Counted from the first letter of the stretch, positions 1-8,465 are shown. The stretch: DNA of 64,000 nt from Mycolicibacterium sp. S2-37 (GCF_017352375.1 NZ_JAFEVR010000009.1:1-64000), one strand, 5' to 3'. Numbers and translations: made by a program. The notes: generated by a model not told the origin, from the sequence alone.

Positions 1-2
1 TC

Positions 3-263
3 CTGCCCAACGAGGGCATCGTGACCCCGCCGCTGTTCCCGGGTGTCTCGATCAGCGCTGATCTCGGTAACGGCCCCGGCATCCAGGAAGTCGCGACCTT
101 CTCGGTCGACGTCACCGGCGCCGAGGGCACGGTCGCGGTCTCCAACGCACACGGCACGGTGACCGGTGCGGCCGGTGGCGTGCTGCTGCGGCCCTACGCC
201 CGGCTGATCGCCTCCACCGGTGACAGCGTCACCACCTACGGCGCCCCCTGGAACATGAACTAG
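3..263 (+). CDS. MspA-family outer-membrane porin, C-terminal part (cut by window edge)
   Basis: The reading frame is open from base 3 and ends in TAG, giving about 86 residues of C-terminus. The tail (GGVLLRPYARLIASTGDS followed by VTTYGAPWNMN) is the characteristic end of the mycobacterial MspA porins, octameric outer-membrane channels for small hydrophilic solutes. The visible part corresponds to beta strands of the barrel and rim; the signal peptide and most of the barrel lie to the left. Such porins are typical of fast growers and absent from M. tuberculosis. Truncation here is only the window boundary. Confidence 0.93.
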   Translation: MPNEGIVTPPLFPGVSISADLGNGPGIQEVATFSVDVTGAEGTVAVSNAHGTVTGAAGGVLLRPYARLIASTGDSVTTYGAPWNMN

Positions 264-281
264 TTCCTTCCGACGCGAACA

Positions 282-317
282 CAAAGCAGCCCCCGGAGTC
301 ATCCGGGGGCTGCTTTG
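282..317. terminator. Strong bidirectional hairpin terminator between porin and mscL
   Basis: Perfect 16-bp inverted repeat: CAAAGCAGCCCCCGGA at 282-297 and its complement at 302-317, with a GTCA loop. A-rich and T-rich ends lie on the two arms, so it can act on both strands. It sits between two convergent genes, 18 bp after the porin stop and 9 bp after the mscL stop. Confidence 0.9.
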
Positions 318-326
318 CGTTGTCCG

Positions 327-785
327 TCAGGTTCGATCCGCGCTCGTGGTCGCCGCGGTGTCGGGACTGGGTCCGGTGCCCGGCCCGGTCGTCTGCGGAC
401 CGGCCGGACCGTGGGCGGCCGCGAGGATGTTCCGGATCTCGGTGAGGATCGCCAACTCCGTGTCCTGTGCCTGCTCCACTTCGCCCCGCTCGCGGAGCTT
501 CTTGTAGGGCAGCACGATGAGGAAGTAGACGACCGCGGCCACCAGGACGAAGTTGATGATCGCCGACACCAGGATGTTCAGGTCGATCGCCTGCCCGCCG
601 CCGATGCTGATGCGCAGGATGCCGTAGTTCGATTCGCCACCGGCGCCGATGCGGTTGATCAGTGGCTCGATGATGCTCTGCGTGAACTTGGTGACGAGAC
701 CGGTGAACGCGGTGCCGATGACCACGGCGACCGACAGGTCGATGATGTTGCCGCGGGCGAGGAAGTCCTTGAAACCCTTCAACAT
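327..785 (-). CDS. mscL: Large-conductance mechanosensitive channel MscL
   Basis: Homopentameric inner-membrane channel that opens under membrane tension to release solutes during hypo-osmotic shock. 152 residues, usual length. The N-terminus [20 protein letters not shown] holds the amphipathic S1 helix and the start of TM1 (about residues 14-40). TM2 is about residues 69-91 ([20 protein letters not shown]), followed by a cytoplasmic helix rich in K/R/E and a disordered T/P/G tail. The gene is convergent with the porin and separated from it by a strong hairpin. The order matches Rv0985c of M. tuberculosis. Confidence 0.96.
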   Translation of the reverse strand: MLKGFKDFLARGNIIDLSVAVVIGTAFTGLVTKFTQSIIEPLINRIGAGGESNYGILRISIGGGQAIDLNILVSAIINFVLVAAVVYFLIVLPYKKLRERGEVEQAQDTELAILTEIRNILAAAHGPAGPQTTGPGTGPSPDTAATTSADRT

Positions 786-885
786 GCTGCTGGTTCCTTC
801 CGTACACGGTGTCGCTGACGGGGCGCAACGTTAGTCGCCTGGCCGAGGACCCCGCGCGGCTTCGACGGACCGATCGGGCGGCTGT

Positions 886-1542
886 TCAGCGGAACGTCAG
901 CGTGAGCGCTCGGGTCAGTGCGGCACCGGCCACCTCGTTCGCTGCGCGGGCGGGAAGCGCGACGAGGACCACGCGCTCGCCGGCGGGGCCCGGCCCCGAC
1001 GACTCGGGTGAGACCAGGACGACGACGGCCTCGGTCGCGATCACCTGCGGGCGGGCGTCGGTGCCGGAGTCGGTGGATGCGGCAGCGAGGACGTCGACCA
1101 CGTCGCCGGACCGGATCAGATCGAGCAATGCGGTGTCGGACAGGTGCAGCGGAACCAGGCGGGCATCCGGACCGGCCGTGGCCTCCACCGAGCGTGGCCC
1201 GAGCAGCCGCACGTCGGTCAGCACCTCCCCGCGGCGGGTGGGCCCCGCGAGCGTCGCGCCCAGAACGTCGGCGGAACCGGTCCGCGCGCCGTCGGGCACA
1301 TTCCCGGCCGGCAGTTCGGCTATGTAGACGTCATCCTCGGTCAGCGCCGTTCCGGGGGAGAGGTCGCGGGCCGCCACGATCACCTCGACGGGGTCGCCCC
1401 GGGGGTCGGATCGCAGCGCCGCCACCGCGGCCAGGACGACGAGTGCACCGGCGACGATGCGGCGCGCGAGCACGGTCCTGGTCCAGTCGGGGCGCACCGC
1501 CGCCAACCGAGCCACCGCCGACGGCGCCAGAGAATCCCCCAC
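886..1542 (-). CDS. SAF-domain (CpaB/RcpC-like) membrane-anchored protein
   Basis: Taking GTG at 1540-1542 gives 218 residues. There is one membrane segment near residues 27-45 (RRIVAGALVVLAAVAAL), then a SAF domain starting VEVIVAARDLSPGTALTEDD, the fold found in Flp-pilus CpaB proteins and AFP-like proteins. The rest is an extracytoplasmic beta-rich region. In pilus systems CpaB is a periplasmic assembly factor, but no tad/flp genes lie nearby, so function here is unknown. A longer frame runs into the fmdB-like gene and has an R/P-rich, shadow-like N-terminus, so the shorter start is preferred. The start remains uncertain because no clear ribosome site is visible. Confidence 0.75.
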   Translation of the reverse strand: MGDSLAPSAVARLAAVRPDWTRTVLARRIVAGALVVLAAVAALRSDPRGDPVEVIVAARDLSPGTALTEDDVYIAELPAGNVPDGARTGSADVLGATLAGPTRRGEVLTDVRLLGPRSVEATAGPDARLVPLHLSDTALLDLIRSGDVVDVLAAASTDSGTDARPQVIATEAVVVLVSPESSGPGPAGERVVLVALPARAANEVAGAALTRALTLTFR

Positions 1543-1612
1543 ACCGTCACGGTAGGCAGCCGGACGCCTCGCCGCGCGCTTCGCGGGCGAGCCTGTGGAT
1601 AACCGCTCGGGT

Positions 1613-1960
1613 CTAGCTGGAGGCCGCGGCCGGAGTGGAGCTCTTCGCCGTCGCGCCGGAACTCGAGGAATCGCTCGAGGAACCCGACGAGCCGGAGCCC
1701 GACTTCTCCGAAGAGGTCGACTTCTCCGAGCCGCCGGACGTGTCGGAGCTCTTGGCCGCCCCGTTGCCCGAACTCTTGGCGGATTCGCGGCTGTCGGTGC
1801 GGTAGAAGCCACTGCCCTTGAACACCACGCCGACCTTGCCGAAGAGCTTGCGCAACCGGCCGTTGCACTGCGGGCATTCGGTCAGCGCATCGTCGCTGAA
1901 CGCCTGCTGGGCATCGAAGCGGTTGTCGCATTCGGTGCACGCATAGGAATAGGTAGGCAC
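1613..1960 (-). CDS. FmdB-family zinc-ribbon protein
   Basis: 115 residues from GTG at 1958-1960; a GGAGG ribosome site lies 6 nt upstream and decides this start over the longer frame. The N-terminal zinc ribbon begins MPTYSYACTECDNRF and has two CxxC pairs (CTEC about residues 8-11, CPQC about 29-32), followed by FGKVGVVFKGSGFYRTD, the conserved FmdB signature. The C-terminal half is a Ser/Gly/Lys-rich low-complexity tail. FmdB proteins are small putative regulatory proteins of unknown role; the family name comes from formamidase operons. It lies downstream of the cyclo-ligase gene on the same strand. Confidence 0.88.
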   Translation of the reverse strand: MPTYSYACTECDNRFDAQQAFSDDALTECPQCNGRLRKLFGKVGVVFKGSGFYRTDSRESAKSSGNGAAKSSDTSGGSEKSTSSEKSGSGSSGSSSDSSSSGATAKSSTPAAASS

Positions 1961-2032
1961 GAAAACCTCCGAGGTCGTCAAACTGGTTAGCACTCTACCG
2001 ACTCAAGTGCTAGAACCGCCAAGTCGTGCCCG

Positions 2033-2629
2033 TCATTCCCCCAAGGGAACCAAGCCACGCCGCGGGGTCAATGCGTGTGTCATCGCGACGTCGTGCGGTT
2101 CGGTGGGCAGGTTCTCGACGAGTTCCTCATCGCGAACCACCCCGACCAGTCGCGCATCCGCCGCCGCGAGCGGAAGTGAGCGGTCGTAGAAGCCGGCGCC
2201 CCGTCCGAGCCGTCTGCCCGCGCGATCGACGGCCAGCGCGGGGACCAATACGGTCACCGCGTCCGCGATCGCGTCAGCGGGCAGCCACGGCGCGGGCGGT
2301 TCGAGCAGGCCGTACCGGGCCTCGATCAGCGTTCCGGGCACGTACTCGCCCCATTGCAGCGGCACGGGCGCGCCGGCGGCGTCGTGACCGGTGACCGGAA
2401 GAAGGACCCGCGCTCCGAGCGCACGGAGCGCGTCGATCAGGTCCACCGACCCGGGTTCCGACCCGACCGGGACGTATGCGCACACCGTGTCGCCGGTCCC
2501 GACGAAGGTTGACAGGTGTCGACACAGCGCCACGGCGTCGAGCTCATGCTGCACCGGAGACACCTGGCGGCGGGCGCGAAGCACCGCGGCGCGCACGTCG
2601 GATTTGGTCGAGTTACCCACAGCGTCCAC
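2033..2629 (-). CDS. 5-formyltetrahydrofolate cyclo-ligase
   Basis: Converts 5-formyl-THF to 5,10-methenyl-THF with ATP, recycling folinate for one-carbon metabolism. 198 residues from GTG at 2627-2629; a second in-frame GTG at 2618-2620 is possible. Hallmarks include the basic N-terminus (RAAVLRARRQ), the substrate strand around YVPVGSEPGSVDLI, and the C-terminal nucleotide motif RLGRGAGFYDRSL. It matches Rv0992c and lies divergent to galU, as in other mycobacteria. Confidence 0.94.
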   Translation of the reverse strand: MDAVGNSTKSDVRAAVLRARRQVSPVQHELDAVALCRHLSTFVGTGDTVCAYVPVGSEPGSVDLIDALRALGARVLLPVTGHDAAGAPVPLQWGEYVPGTLIEARYGLLEPPAPWLPADAIADAVTVLVPALAVDRAGRRLGRGAGFYDRSLPLAAADARLVGVVRDEELVENLPTEPHDVAMTHALTPRRGLVPLGE

Positions 2630-2690
2630 GATGACATCCGCGCGTGTGCCGGTCTTGCGTCTAAGGGCGGTTTAACGAGCGGTGACCGGT

Positions 2691-2696
2691 TAACCT
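2691..2696 (+). promoter_or_regulatory. Candidate -10 element of galU
   Basis: TAACCT fits the mycobacterial TANNNT -10 pattern and lies 8 nt before the galU ATG, implying a leader of one or two bases or none. No clear -35 is seen. Confidence 0.45.
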
Positions 2697-2704
2697 CTAA
2701 TGCG

Positions 2705-3616
2705 ATGACACGGCCCGAAGTCCCCATCCCGCGCACCGCGATCGTCCCCGCCGCAGGCCTGGGCACGCGATTCCTGCCAGCAAGCAAGACGGTGCCCAAA
2801 GAGCTGCTGCCGGTCGTCGACACCCCAGGCATCGAGCTGGTCGCCGCAGAGGCGGCCGAGGCCGGTGCCGAGCGGTTGATCATCATCACCTCCGAGGGCA
2901 AAGACGGCGTGGTCGCGCACTTCGTCGAAGATTTGGTGCTCGAGGGCACGCTGGAGGCCCGGGGCAAGAAGACGATGCTGGAGAAGGTCCGCCGCGCACC
3001 GGCTCTGATCAAGGTGGAGTCGGTCGTGCAGAGCGAACCGCTGGGCCTCGGTCACGCGGTCGGTTGCGTGGAGCCGGCGCTCTCGCCGGACGAGGACGCC
3101 GTCGCGGTTCTGTTGCCGGACGACCTGGTGCTGCCGACCGGCGTGCTCGAGACCATGTCGAAGGTGCGGGCCAAGCGCGGTGGTTCGGTGCTGTGCGCGA
3201 TCGAGGTGCCACCCGACAAGATCAGCGCCTACGGGGTTTTCGACGTGGAGACCGTGCCCGACGCGGCGAATCCGAACGTCCTGCGGGTGCGCGGGATGGT
3301 GGAGAAGCCGAAGGCCGAGGACGCGCCGTCACCCTTCGCCGCTGCCGGCCGGTATGTGCTCGACCGGGCCATCTTCGACGCGCTGCGACGCGTGCAGCGG
3401 GGCGCGGGCAACGAGATCCAGCTGACCGACGCCATCGCCCTGTTGATCGAAGAGGGCCATCCGGTCCACGTCGTCGTGCACCGGGGCACCCGACACGACC
3501 TGGGAAATCCGGGCGGCTACCTCAAGGCTGCGGTTGACTTTGCGTTGGAACGCGACGACTACGGACCCGAACTACGGGAGTGGTTGGTCGAGCGATTGGG
3601 CCTGACAGAGAAATAG
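2705..3616 (+). CDS. galU: UTP-glucose-1-phosphate uridylyltransferase
   Basis: Makes UDP-glucose from UTP and glucose-1-P for glycolipid, trehalose and polysaccharide synthesis. 303 residues from ATG 2705; a longer open frame upstream is discarded because it overlaps the cyclo-ligase and a -10 sits just before this ATG. The N-terminal nucleotidyltransferase motif AGLGTRFLPASKTVPKELLP, the VLLPDDLVL metal site and the ISAYGVFDVE loop are intact. It heads a same-strand run galU, glp, rimJ, sepX. Ortholog of Rv0993. Confidence 0.97.
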   Translation: MTRPEVPIPRTAIVPAAGLGTRFLPASKTVPKELLPVVDTPGIELVAAEAAEAGAERLIIITSEGKDGVVAHFVEDLVLEGTLEARGKKTMLEKVRRAPALIKVESVVQSEPLGLGHAVGCVEPALSPDEDAVAVLLPDDLVLPTGVLETMSKVRAKRGGSVLCAIEVPPDKISAYGVFDVETVPDAANPNVLRVRGMVEKPKAEDAPSPFAAAGRYVLDRAIFDALRRVQRGAGNEIQLTDAIALLIEEGHPVHVVVHRGTRHDLGNPGGYLKAAVDFALERDDYGPELREWLVERLGLTEK

Positions 3617-3653
3617 CGCTGCGCGACAGGCCCAGAAGACAGAGAGGCGTGTT

Positions 3654-4910
3654 GTGCGGTCGGTTGAGGAGCAGCAGGCCCGGATAGCCGCTGCCGCGGT
3701 GGCACCGCGGCCGGTGCGCGTCGCCATCGCCGAGGCGCAGGGATTGATGTGCGCGGAGGAAGTGGTCACCGAACGGCCCATGCCGGGCTTCGACCAGGCG
3801 GCCATCGACGGTTATGCGGTCCGCAGCGTCGACGTGCTCGGCGTCGGTAGTCGCGACGGCGAGGACCACGACGGCCGCGACATCAGCCTGCCGGTGATGG
3901 CGACCATCGAGGCAGGGACGCGCACCCCGAGCCGGCTGCAGCCCCGCCAGGCGGCGCGGGTGCAGACCGGCGCGCCGATGCCCACGCTGGCCGACGCGGT
4001 GCTCCCGCTGCGATGGACCGACGGCGGAGCGGGCCGGGTGCGGGTGCTGCGCGGAGTCCGGTCGGGCGCCTACGTCCGGCGCACCGGCGACGACGTCCAG
4101 CCCGGTGACGTCGCGGTGCGGGCCGGGACCATCATCGGCGCCGCGCAGGTGGGTCTGCTGGCGGCAGTCGGCCGCGAGCGGGTCCTCGTGCACCCCCGCC
4201 CCCGGCTGTCGGTGCTCTCCGTCGGCGGAGAGCTCGTCGACATCTCGCGTACCCCGGGCAACGGCCAGGTCTACGACGTGAACTCCTACGCGCTCGCCGC
4301 CGCCGCGCGCGACGCCGGCGCCGAGGTGAACCGGGTCGGCATCGTCGACACCGATCCCGCGCAGCTGCGCGAGGTGGTCGAAGGACAGTTGAACCGCGCC
4401 GAGATCGTCGTGATCGCCGGTGCCGTCGGCGGAGCCGCCGCCGAATCGGTGCGCAAGGTACTGGCTGGGCTCGGGGAGATGGAGGTGGCGCGAATCGCCA
4501 TGCACCCCGGGTCGGTCCAGGGTTTCGGCCAGCTGGGCCGCGATGGCGTCCCGGTGTTCCTACTGCCCGCCAACCCGGTGAGCGCGCTCGTGGTCTTCGA
4601 GGTGATGGTCCGACCGCTCATCCGGCTGTCGCTCGGCAAGCGCGCTCCGATGCGCCGGGTGGTGTCCGCCCGGGCGCTGTCGCCCATCACGTCGGTCGTG
4701 GGCCGCAAGGGCTTCCTACGCGGCCAACTCATGCGCGACCAGGACACCGGTGAATACCTGGTGCAGGCACTGGGCGGCGCGCCGGGTGCGTCGTCGCATC
4801 TGCTGGCCACTCTCGCCGAGGCCAACTGTCTGGTGATCGTGCCGAGCGAGGTCGAAGAGGTTCGCACCGGCGAAGCCGTCGAGGTCGCCTTCCTCGCGCA
4901 GCGCGGCTGA
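3654..4910 (+). CDS. glp: MoeA/gephyrin-like protein (Glp), degenerate molybdotransferase
   Basis: 418 residues from GTG 3654 with AGAGAGG upstream. The MoeA fold is clear: PGFDQAAIDGYAVRS (45-58) and QTGAPMP (104-110) match conserved MoeA blocks. Key active-site blocks are altered: canonical SGGVSxGxxDY reads AGAVGGAAAESV (255-266), KPGKP reads HPGSV (284-288), and GLPGNP reads LLPANP (303-308). In Corynebacterium the ortholog Glp binds FtsZ and a membrane receptor GlpR (the sepX gene two positions downstream) at the septum. By position and sequence this is Rv0994, usually annotated moeA1. The division role is inferred from family and context; residual molybdenum insertion activity is not excluded. 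Confidence 0.85.
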   Translation: MRSVEEQQARIAAAAVAPRPVRVAIAEAQGLMCAEEVVTERPMPGFDQAAIDGYAVRSVDVLGVGSRDGEDHDGRDISLPVMATIEAGTRTPSRLQPRQAARVQTGAPMPTLADAVLPLRWTDGGAGRVRVLRGVRSGAYVRRTGDDVQPGDVAVRAGTIIGAAQVGLLAAVGRERVLVHPRPRLSVLSVGGELVDISRTPGNGQVYDVNSYALAAAARDAGAEVNRVGIVDTDPAQLREVVEGQLNRAEIVVIAGAVGGAAAESVRKVLAGLGEMEVARIAMHPGSVQGFGQLGRDGVPVFLLPANPVSALVVFEVMVRPLIRLSLGKRAPMRRVVSARALSPITSVVGRKGFLRGQLMRDQDTGEYLVQALGGAPGASSHLLATLAEANCLVIVPSEVEEVRTGEAVEVAFLAQRG

Positions 4911-4922
4911 TCTCGAGTCGAG

Positions 4923-5576
4923 GTGATGGCGCTGCGATCCAATCCTGCCCACCCCGGATGGCCGACATCGGCGGGTCCGGTGCGGGTCGCCGGTGGCGTG
5001 GTTCGGTTGCGGCCGGTGCGGTTGCGCGACGCGGCGACGTGGAGCCGGATCCGGCTGGCCGACCGCGCCCACCTCGAGCCGTGGGAACCGGTGACCGGAG
5101 TGGATTGGCAGCTGCGCCATGCCATTTCGTCGTGGCCGTCGGTGTGTTCCGGTCTCCGGTCGGAGGCCCGCAAAGGCCGGATGCTGCCCTACGTGATCGA
5201 GCTGGACGGCCAGTTCGCCGGGCAGCTCACGATCGGCAATGTGACCCATGGCGCGTTGCGGTCGGCGTGGATCGGTTACTGGGTGGCCAGCGAGGTGGTC
5301 GGCAGGGGTGTGGCGACTGCCGCGCTGGCCCTCGGCGTCGACCACTGCTTCGGACCGGTGATGCTGCATCGCGTCGAGGCGACCGTGCGGCCGGAGAACA
5401 CGGCCAGCCGACGGGTCCTGGCGAAGGTCGGCTTCCGCGAAGAGGGTCTGCTCAAGCGCTATCTGGACGTGGACGGCGGCTGGCGCGATCACCTGCTGGT
5501 CGCCGTGACGGCGGAAGAGTTGCCGACGTCGGCGGTCGCGGCGCTGGTGCACACGGGTCGCGCGGCCTGGGCGTAA
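4923..5576 (+). CDS. rimJ: GNAT N-acetyltransferase, RimJ/RimL type
   Basis: 217 residues; GTG 4923 is immediately followed by ATG 4926, so the start is ambiguous by one codon. Gcn5-related fold: the core YWVASEVVGRGVATAALALGVDHC contains the acetyl-CoA pyrophosphate loop (V-G-R-G-V-A), and VRPENTASRRVLAKVGFREEG is the classic RimJ/L C-terminal block. Family members acetylate ribosomal-protein N-termini or other amines; the substrate here is unknown. It lies 12 bp after glp and matches Rv0995. Confidence 0.9.
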   Translation: MMALRSNPAHPGWPTSAGPVRVAGGVVRLRPVRLRDAATWSRIRLADRAHLEPWEPVTGVDWQLRHAISSWPSVCSGLRSEARKGRMLPYVIELDGQFAGQLTIGNVTHGALRSAWIGYWVASEVVGRGVATAALALGVDHCFGPVMLHRVEATVRPENTASRRVLAKVGFREEGLLKRYLDVDGGWRDHLLVAVTAEELPTSAVAALVHTGRAAWA

Positions 5577-5647
5577 CGCCGGACCTGCACGGTCGACCGA
5601 AATGTGACACGTGTGACGGATGTTACTGGCGGTGCTTGTATGCAGCT

Positions 5648-5665
5648 AATTACAGGTGTGTAATT
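5648..5665. promoter_or_regulatory. AT-rich inverted repeat upstream of sepX
   Basis: AATTAC, six bases, GTAATT: perfect 6-bp arms in an otherwise GC-rich 157-bp gap. It lies 40-58 bp upstream of a TAGCCT hexamer at 5706-5711 that could be the sepX -10. It could be an operator; the regulator is unknown. Confidence 0.35.
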
Positions 5666-5733
5666 GTCCCGGCGCGTCGTCCCCAGATGCGCTGGTCACC
5701 GGACCTAGCCTGAAGGGGAAAGGAGCAGGCTCC

Positions 5734-6771
5734 ATGCCAAGCATCCCCCAATCTCTCCTCTGGATCTCGCTCGTCGTGCTGTGGCTCTTCGTGCTGGTCC
5801 CGATGCTGATCAGCAAGCGGGACGCCGTTCGCCGGACGAGCGACGTCGCGCTGTCGACCCGAGTGCTCAACTCCGGGTCGAGCACGCGCCTGCTCCGCCG
5901 CACGCGACCGGCCGCCGGCCACCATTTCGACCCCGACTGGCAGCCGTCCGCTGACGATCACGAGGACGATCTCGACGAGGCCGAGGCCGAGGCCGAGGGT
6001 GCGCCGCGGCGCACCGTCGTCCTCGCCGCGGCCGGTACAGCTCAGGCCGAGCCCGACTATCTCGACGTAGACATCGTCGAAGAGGACTCCGGCGCGCTGC
6101 CGATCGGCGCCTCTTCGCTTGCCGACACCGTCGAAGAGGCGCCCGAGGAGCCGATCGCAGACCCCCAGATCGCCTCGGTCGCAACAGAACCCGACGATGA
6201 AGAGGACGAGACGGACGAAGCGGACGAACCCGTGGACGAGTCCGACGGCACCGAGGACGAATACGAGTACGTGCCGGATTCGTCGGGTCTGGAAGCCTCC
6301 ACCGAGGACAGCGACTCCAGTATCGCCGACTCGGTGAGCGCCGCCCGCCGACGTCGTCACGAGTCCAAGACGGCGGCCGCGGTGAGCGCGCGCAAGTACC
6401 AGTTCCGCAAGCGCATGGTGATGTCCATGGCGGTGGCCCTGCTGGCCACCGGCGTGGCCGCCTACCTCGTCGCCCCGTGGGCTTGGTGGCTGTGCGGCGC
6501 GGTGGGTGTGGTCACCGCCCTGTACCTCGGCTATCTGCGCCGTCAGACGCGCATAGAGGAACAGGTGCGGCGCCGGCGCGCGCAGCGGGTGCGGCGGTCA
6601 CGCCTGGGTGTGGAGAACACCGCCGACCCAGACCTCGACGTCGTACCGGCCCGGTTACGCCGCCCGGGCGCGGCGGTGCTCGAGATCGATGACGAGGATC
6701 CGGCGTTCGAGCACCTCGATGAGGTCGCCTTCGCACGCCACTTCGACCTGCCCAGGGCCGCCGGACAGTAG
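5734..6771 (+). CDS. sepX: Divisome membrane protein SepX/GlpR
   Basis: 345 residues from ATG 5734, preceded by AGGAG at 5721-5725. An N-terminal membrane segment (LLWISLVVLWLFVLVPMLI) leads into a long acidic, E/D-rich disordered region (about residues 75-195). A pair of membrane segments near residues 230-265 (MVMSMAVALLATGVAAYLV and WWLCGAVGVVTALYLGYL) follows, then a basic and an acidic tail. This architecture matches actinobacterial SepX (Streptomyces) and GlpR, the membrane receptor of Glp in Corynebacterium, and Rv0996. It likely links FtsZ rings to the membrane. Its place two genes after glp supports a Glp-GlpR pair. Confidence 0.85.
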   Translation: MPSIPQSLLWISLVVLWLFVLVPMLISKRDAVRRTSDVALSTRVLNSGSSTRLLRRTRPAAGHHFDPDWQPSADDHEDDLDEAEAEAEGAPRRTVVLAAAGTAQAEPDYLDVDIVEEDSGALPIGASSLADTVEEAPEEPIADPQIASVATEPDDEEDETDEADEPVDESDGTEDEYEYVPDSSGLEASTEDSDSSIADSVSAARRRRHESKTAAAVSARKYQFRKRMVMSMAVALLATGVAAYLVAPWAWWLCGAVGVVTALYLGYLRRQTRIEEQVRRRRAQRVRRSRLGVENTADPDLDVVPARLRRPGAAVLEIDDEDPAFEHLDEVAFARHFDLPRAAGQ

Positions 6772-6776
6772 TCGGT

Positions 6777-6805
6777 TTCGACCGGTGCGCCGGGGCTGGT
6801 AGCCT
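6777..6805 (+). promoter_or_regulatory. Promoter of tRNA-Ala
   Basis: TTCGAC (6777-6782), 17-bp spacer, TAGCCT (6800-6805). The tRNA begins 15 nt after the -10, allowing a short 5' leader of about nine bases. Geometry is standard for SigA. Confidence 0.7.
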
Positions 6806-6820
6806 TTCGTACCGGTATCA

Positions 6821-6893
6821 GGGGCTATAGCGCAGTTGGTAGCGCGTCTCGTTCGCATCGAGAAGGTCAGGGGTTCGATTCCCCTTAGCTCCA
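6821..6893 (+). tRNA. tRNA-Ala, anticodon CGC
   Basis: 73-nt cloverleaf. Acceptor GGGGCTA pairs with TAGCTCC, discriminator A. The anticodon stem TCTCG/CGAGA holds loop TTCGCAT, so the anticodon is CGC (codon GCG). The T-arm contains GGTTCGATT. CCA is not encoded. Confidence 0.95.
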
Positions 6894-6946
6894 CTTCATC
6901 TCGACCACATTCCGTCGCTCGCGCAGCGCGGCGGATCAGTCCGGAA

Positions 6947-6964
6947 CCAGCGGTGATCCGCTGG
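6947..6964. terminator. Hairpin between tRNA-Ala and the sugar transferase gene
   Basis: CCAGCGG, TGAT loop, CCGCTGG: perfect 7-bp stem in the 81-bp gap between two convergent genes. There is no T-tract, which is common for mycobacterial terminators. Confidence 0.5.
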
Positions 6965-6974
6965 CATTCGCACG

Positions 6975-8465
6975 TCATTCGGCGCGTTTGAGCACCGCCA
7001 GCACCGTCATCAGCAGGATCTTGATGTCCAGGACGAGCGACCAGTTCTCGATGTAGTAGTTGTCCCACTCCGCCCGGTCGGCGATCGAGGTCTGGCCGCG
7101 CAGCCCGTGGACCTGGGCCCAGCCGGTGACGCCGGCCTTCACGCGATGTCGCTCGCCGTAGCGGCGGATCTGGATCTCGAAGAGCTCGACGAACTCCGGC
7201 CGTTCCGGCCGCGGCCCGACCAAGCTCATATCGCCCTTCACGACATTGATGAACTGGGGCAGTTCATCCATGGACGTCGCCCGCATGATCTTGCCGATCT
7301 TCGTGCGGCGGTCGACGCCTTCCACACCACCCGGCGCGGAACCGGAGCCGAGTTCGAACCCGGCATCCGAGGCGCGCGCTTCACGCATGGTGCGGAACTT
7401 CAGGCAGCCGAAGACCTGGCCGTCCCGGCCGACCCGCTCCTGTTGGAAGAAGATCGGTCCCGGCGAGCTCAGCCGGACCAGCAGCATCAGCGTCAGGAAC
7501 AGCGGAGAGATGACCACCAGGCCGATGCTGGCCAGCACCCGGTCCAGGATGTGCTTGACGGTGAACTGCCAACCGCGCGGATTGGCCGTGGCCAGCGCCA
7601 GCAGCGGTAGGCCGCCGATGTGTTCGACCCGCACCTTGTCGCCCACGGCGTCGAACATCCGGGGTACCACCCAGACCCGCAGTCCGTGCTGATGTGCGAT
7701 CCGGATGACTCGCGTGAGCAACTGATCCTGGGTGCGGGAGAAGGCGATGATCAGGGCCTCCGCGCCGGAATTCTCGATCGCCGCCTCGATGTCCTCCGGG
7801 GAACCGACCCAGGGGAGGGCCATGACGTTGTCGCTGCCTCCGGTCCAGGGCTCTTCCAGTGACACCAACCCCACCGGCGCCAGCCCGTATTGCGGCGACG
7901 TCCTGAGCCGCTCCGCGACCTGATGCGCAACGCGGCCGTTGCCGACGATCAGGGTGGGCGCAACGAGTTCACTGTCGGCGGTCGTGCGCAGCCGGCGCTG
8001 GATGAAGGAGTGGATCAGCCGGCCCACCGGCATGAGCAGACCTGCGCAGATCCAGATCTTCGACATCAACGCGCCGGGCCGGCCGGTCACGTCGCTGAAG
8101 ATCATCACCGCGAGGACCGTCATCGACGCGAGGGCCACCGTCGTCTCCACGGGGCCGATCTCGTTCATGACACTGCGGTCGAGGGTGCGGCGGTAGGACG
8201 AGCGCAGCCCGAGCATGACGATGACGAGAGGTACGAACAGCGCCACCATCCAGAAGGGTGCGAGAACCTCTTGGGTGTTGACCGCCCACCACAGTCCGGC
8301 TGCGAGGGCCAGCGACGCGGTCAGCACGTCGACGGCCACAACGATGATCGTGTTCAGCGGGTTGGTACGCACCAGCGCGGCGAAGGACTTCGGTTTCCGC
8401 GCAGGTTGCGGATCCGTGCGACCTTGAGGCGTCACCTCGACGGCGATTGCCTCTGGCGATGCCAT
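6975..8465 (-). CDS. Polyprenyl-phosphate hexose-1-phosphate transferase (WbaP/CpsE type)
   Basis: 496 residues. Four predicted N-terminal membrane segments (about 37-57, 70-88, 107-125, 133-150) precede a Rossmann-like domain (TLIVGNGRVAHQVAERL, about 170-190). A further hydrophobic re-entrant segment (VLASIGLVVISPLFLTLMLL, about 320-340) and the C-terminal bacterial sugar transferase domain follow, with KFRTM, DELPQFINVVKGDMSLVGPRPE and GVTGWAQV motifs. It should move a sugar-1-phosphate from a nucleotide sugar to decaprenyl or undecaprenyl phosphate, the first step of a surface glycan. No glycosyltransferases, flippase or polymerase are adjacent, so its glycan is unknown. The gene sits beside a tRNA in a stretch missing from M. 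tuberculosis. Confidence 0.93.
   Translation of the reverse strand: MASPEAIAVEVTPQGRTDPQPARKPKSFAALVRTNPLNTIIVVAVDVLTASLALAAGLWWAVNTQEVLAPFWMVALFVPLVIVMLGLRSSYRRTLDRSVMNEIGPVETTVALASMTVLAVMIFSDVTGRPGALMSKIWICAGLLMPVGRLIHSFIQRRLRTTADSELVAPTLIVGNGRVAHQVAERLRTSPQYGLAPVGLVSLEEPWTGGSDNVMALPWVGSPEDIEAAIENSGAEALIIAFSRTQDQLLTRVIRIAHQHGLRVWVVPRMFDAVGDKVRVEHIGGLPLLALATANPRGWQFTVKHILDRVLASIGLVVISPLFLTLMLLVRLSSPGPIFFQQERVGRDGQVFGCLKFRTMREARASDAGFELGSGSAPGGVEGVDRRTKIGKIMRATSMDELPQFINVVKGDMSLVGPRPERPEFVELFEIQIRRYGERHRVKAGVTGWAQVHGLRGQTSIADRAEWDNYYIENWSLVLDIKILLMTVLAVLKRAE

Noticed and set aside
3..263. Broken porin gene
   Set aside because: The missing N-terminus is due to the window edge; the visible C-terminus is intact.
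6821..6974. tRNA-Ala as an integration (att) site for the neighbouring sugar transferase segment
   Set aside because: I could not find a duplicated 3' tRNA fragment further along, and no integrase gene is present.
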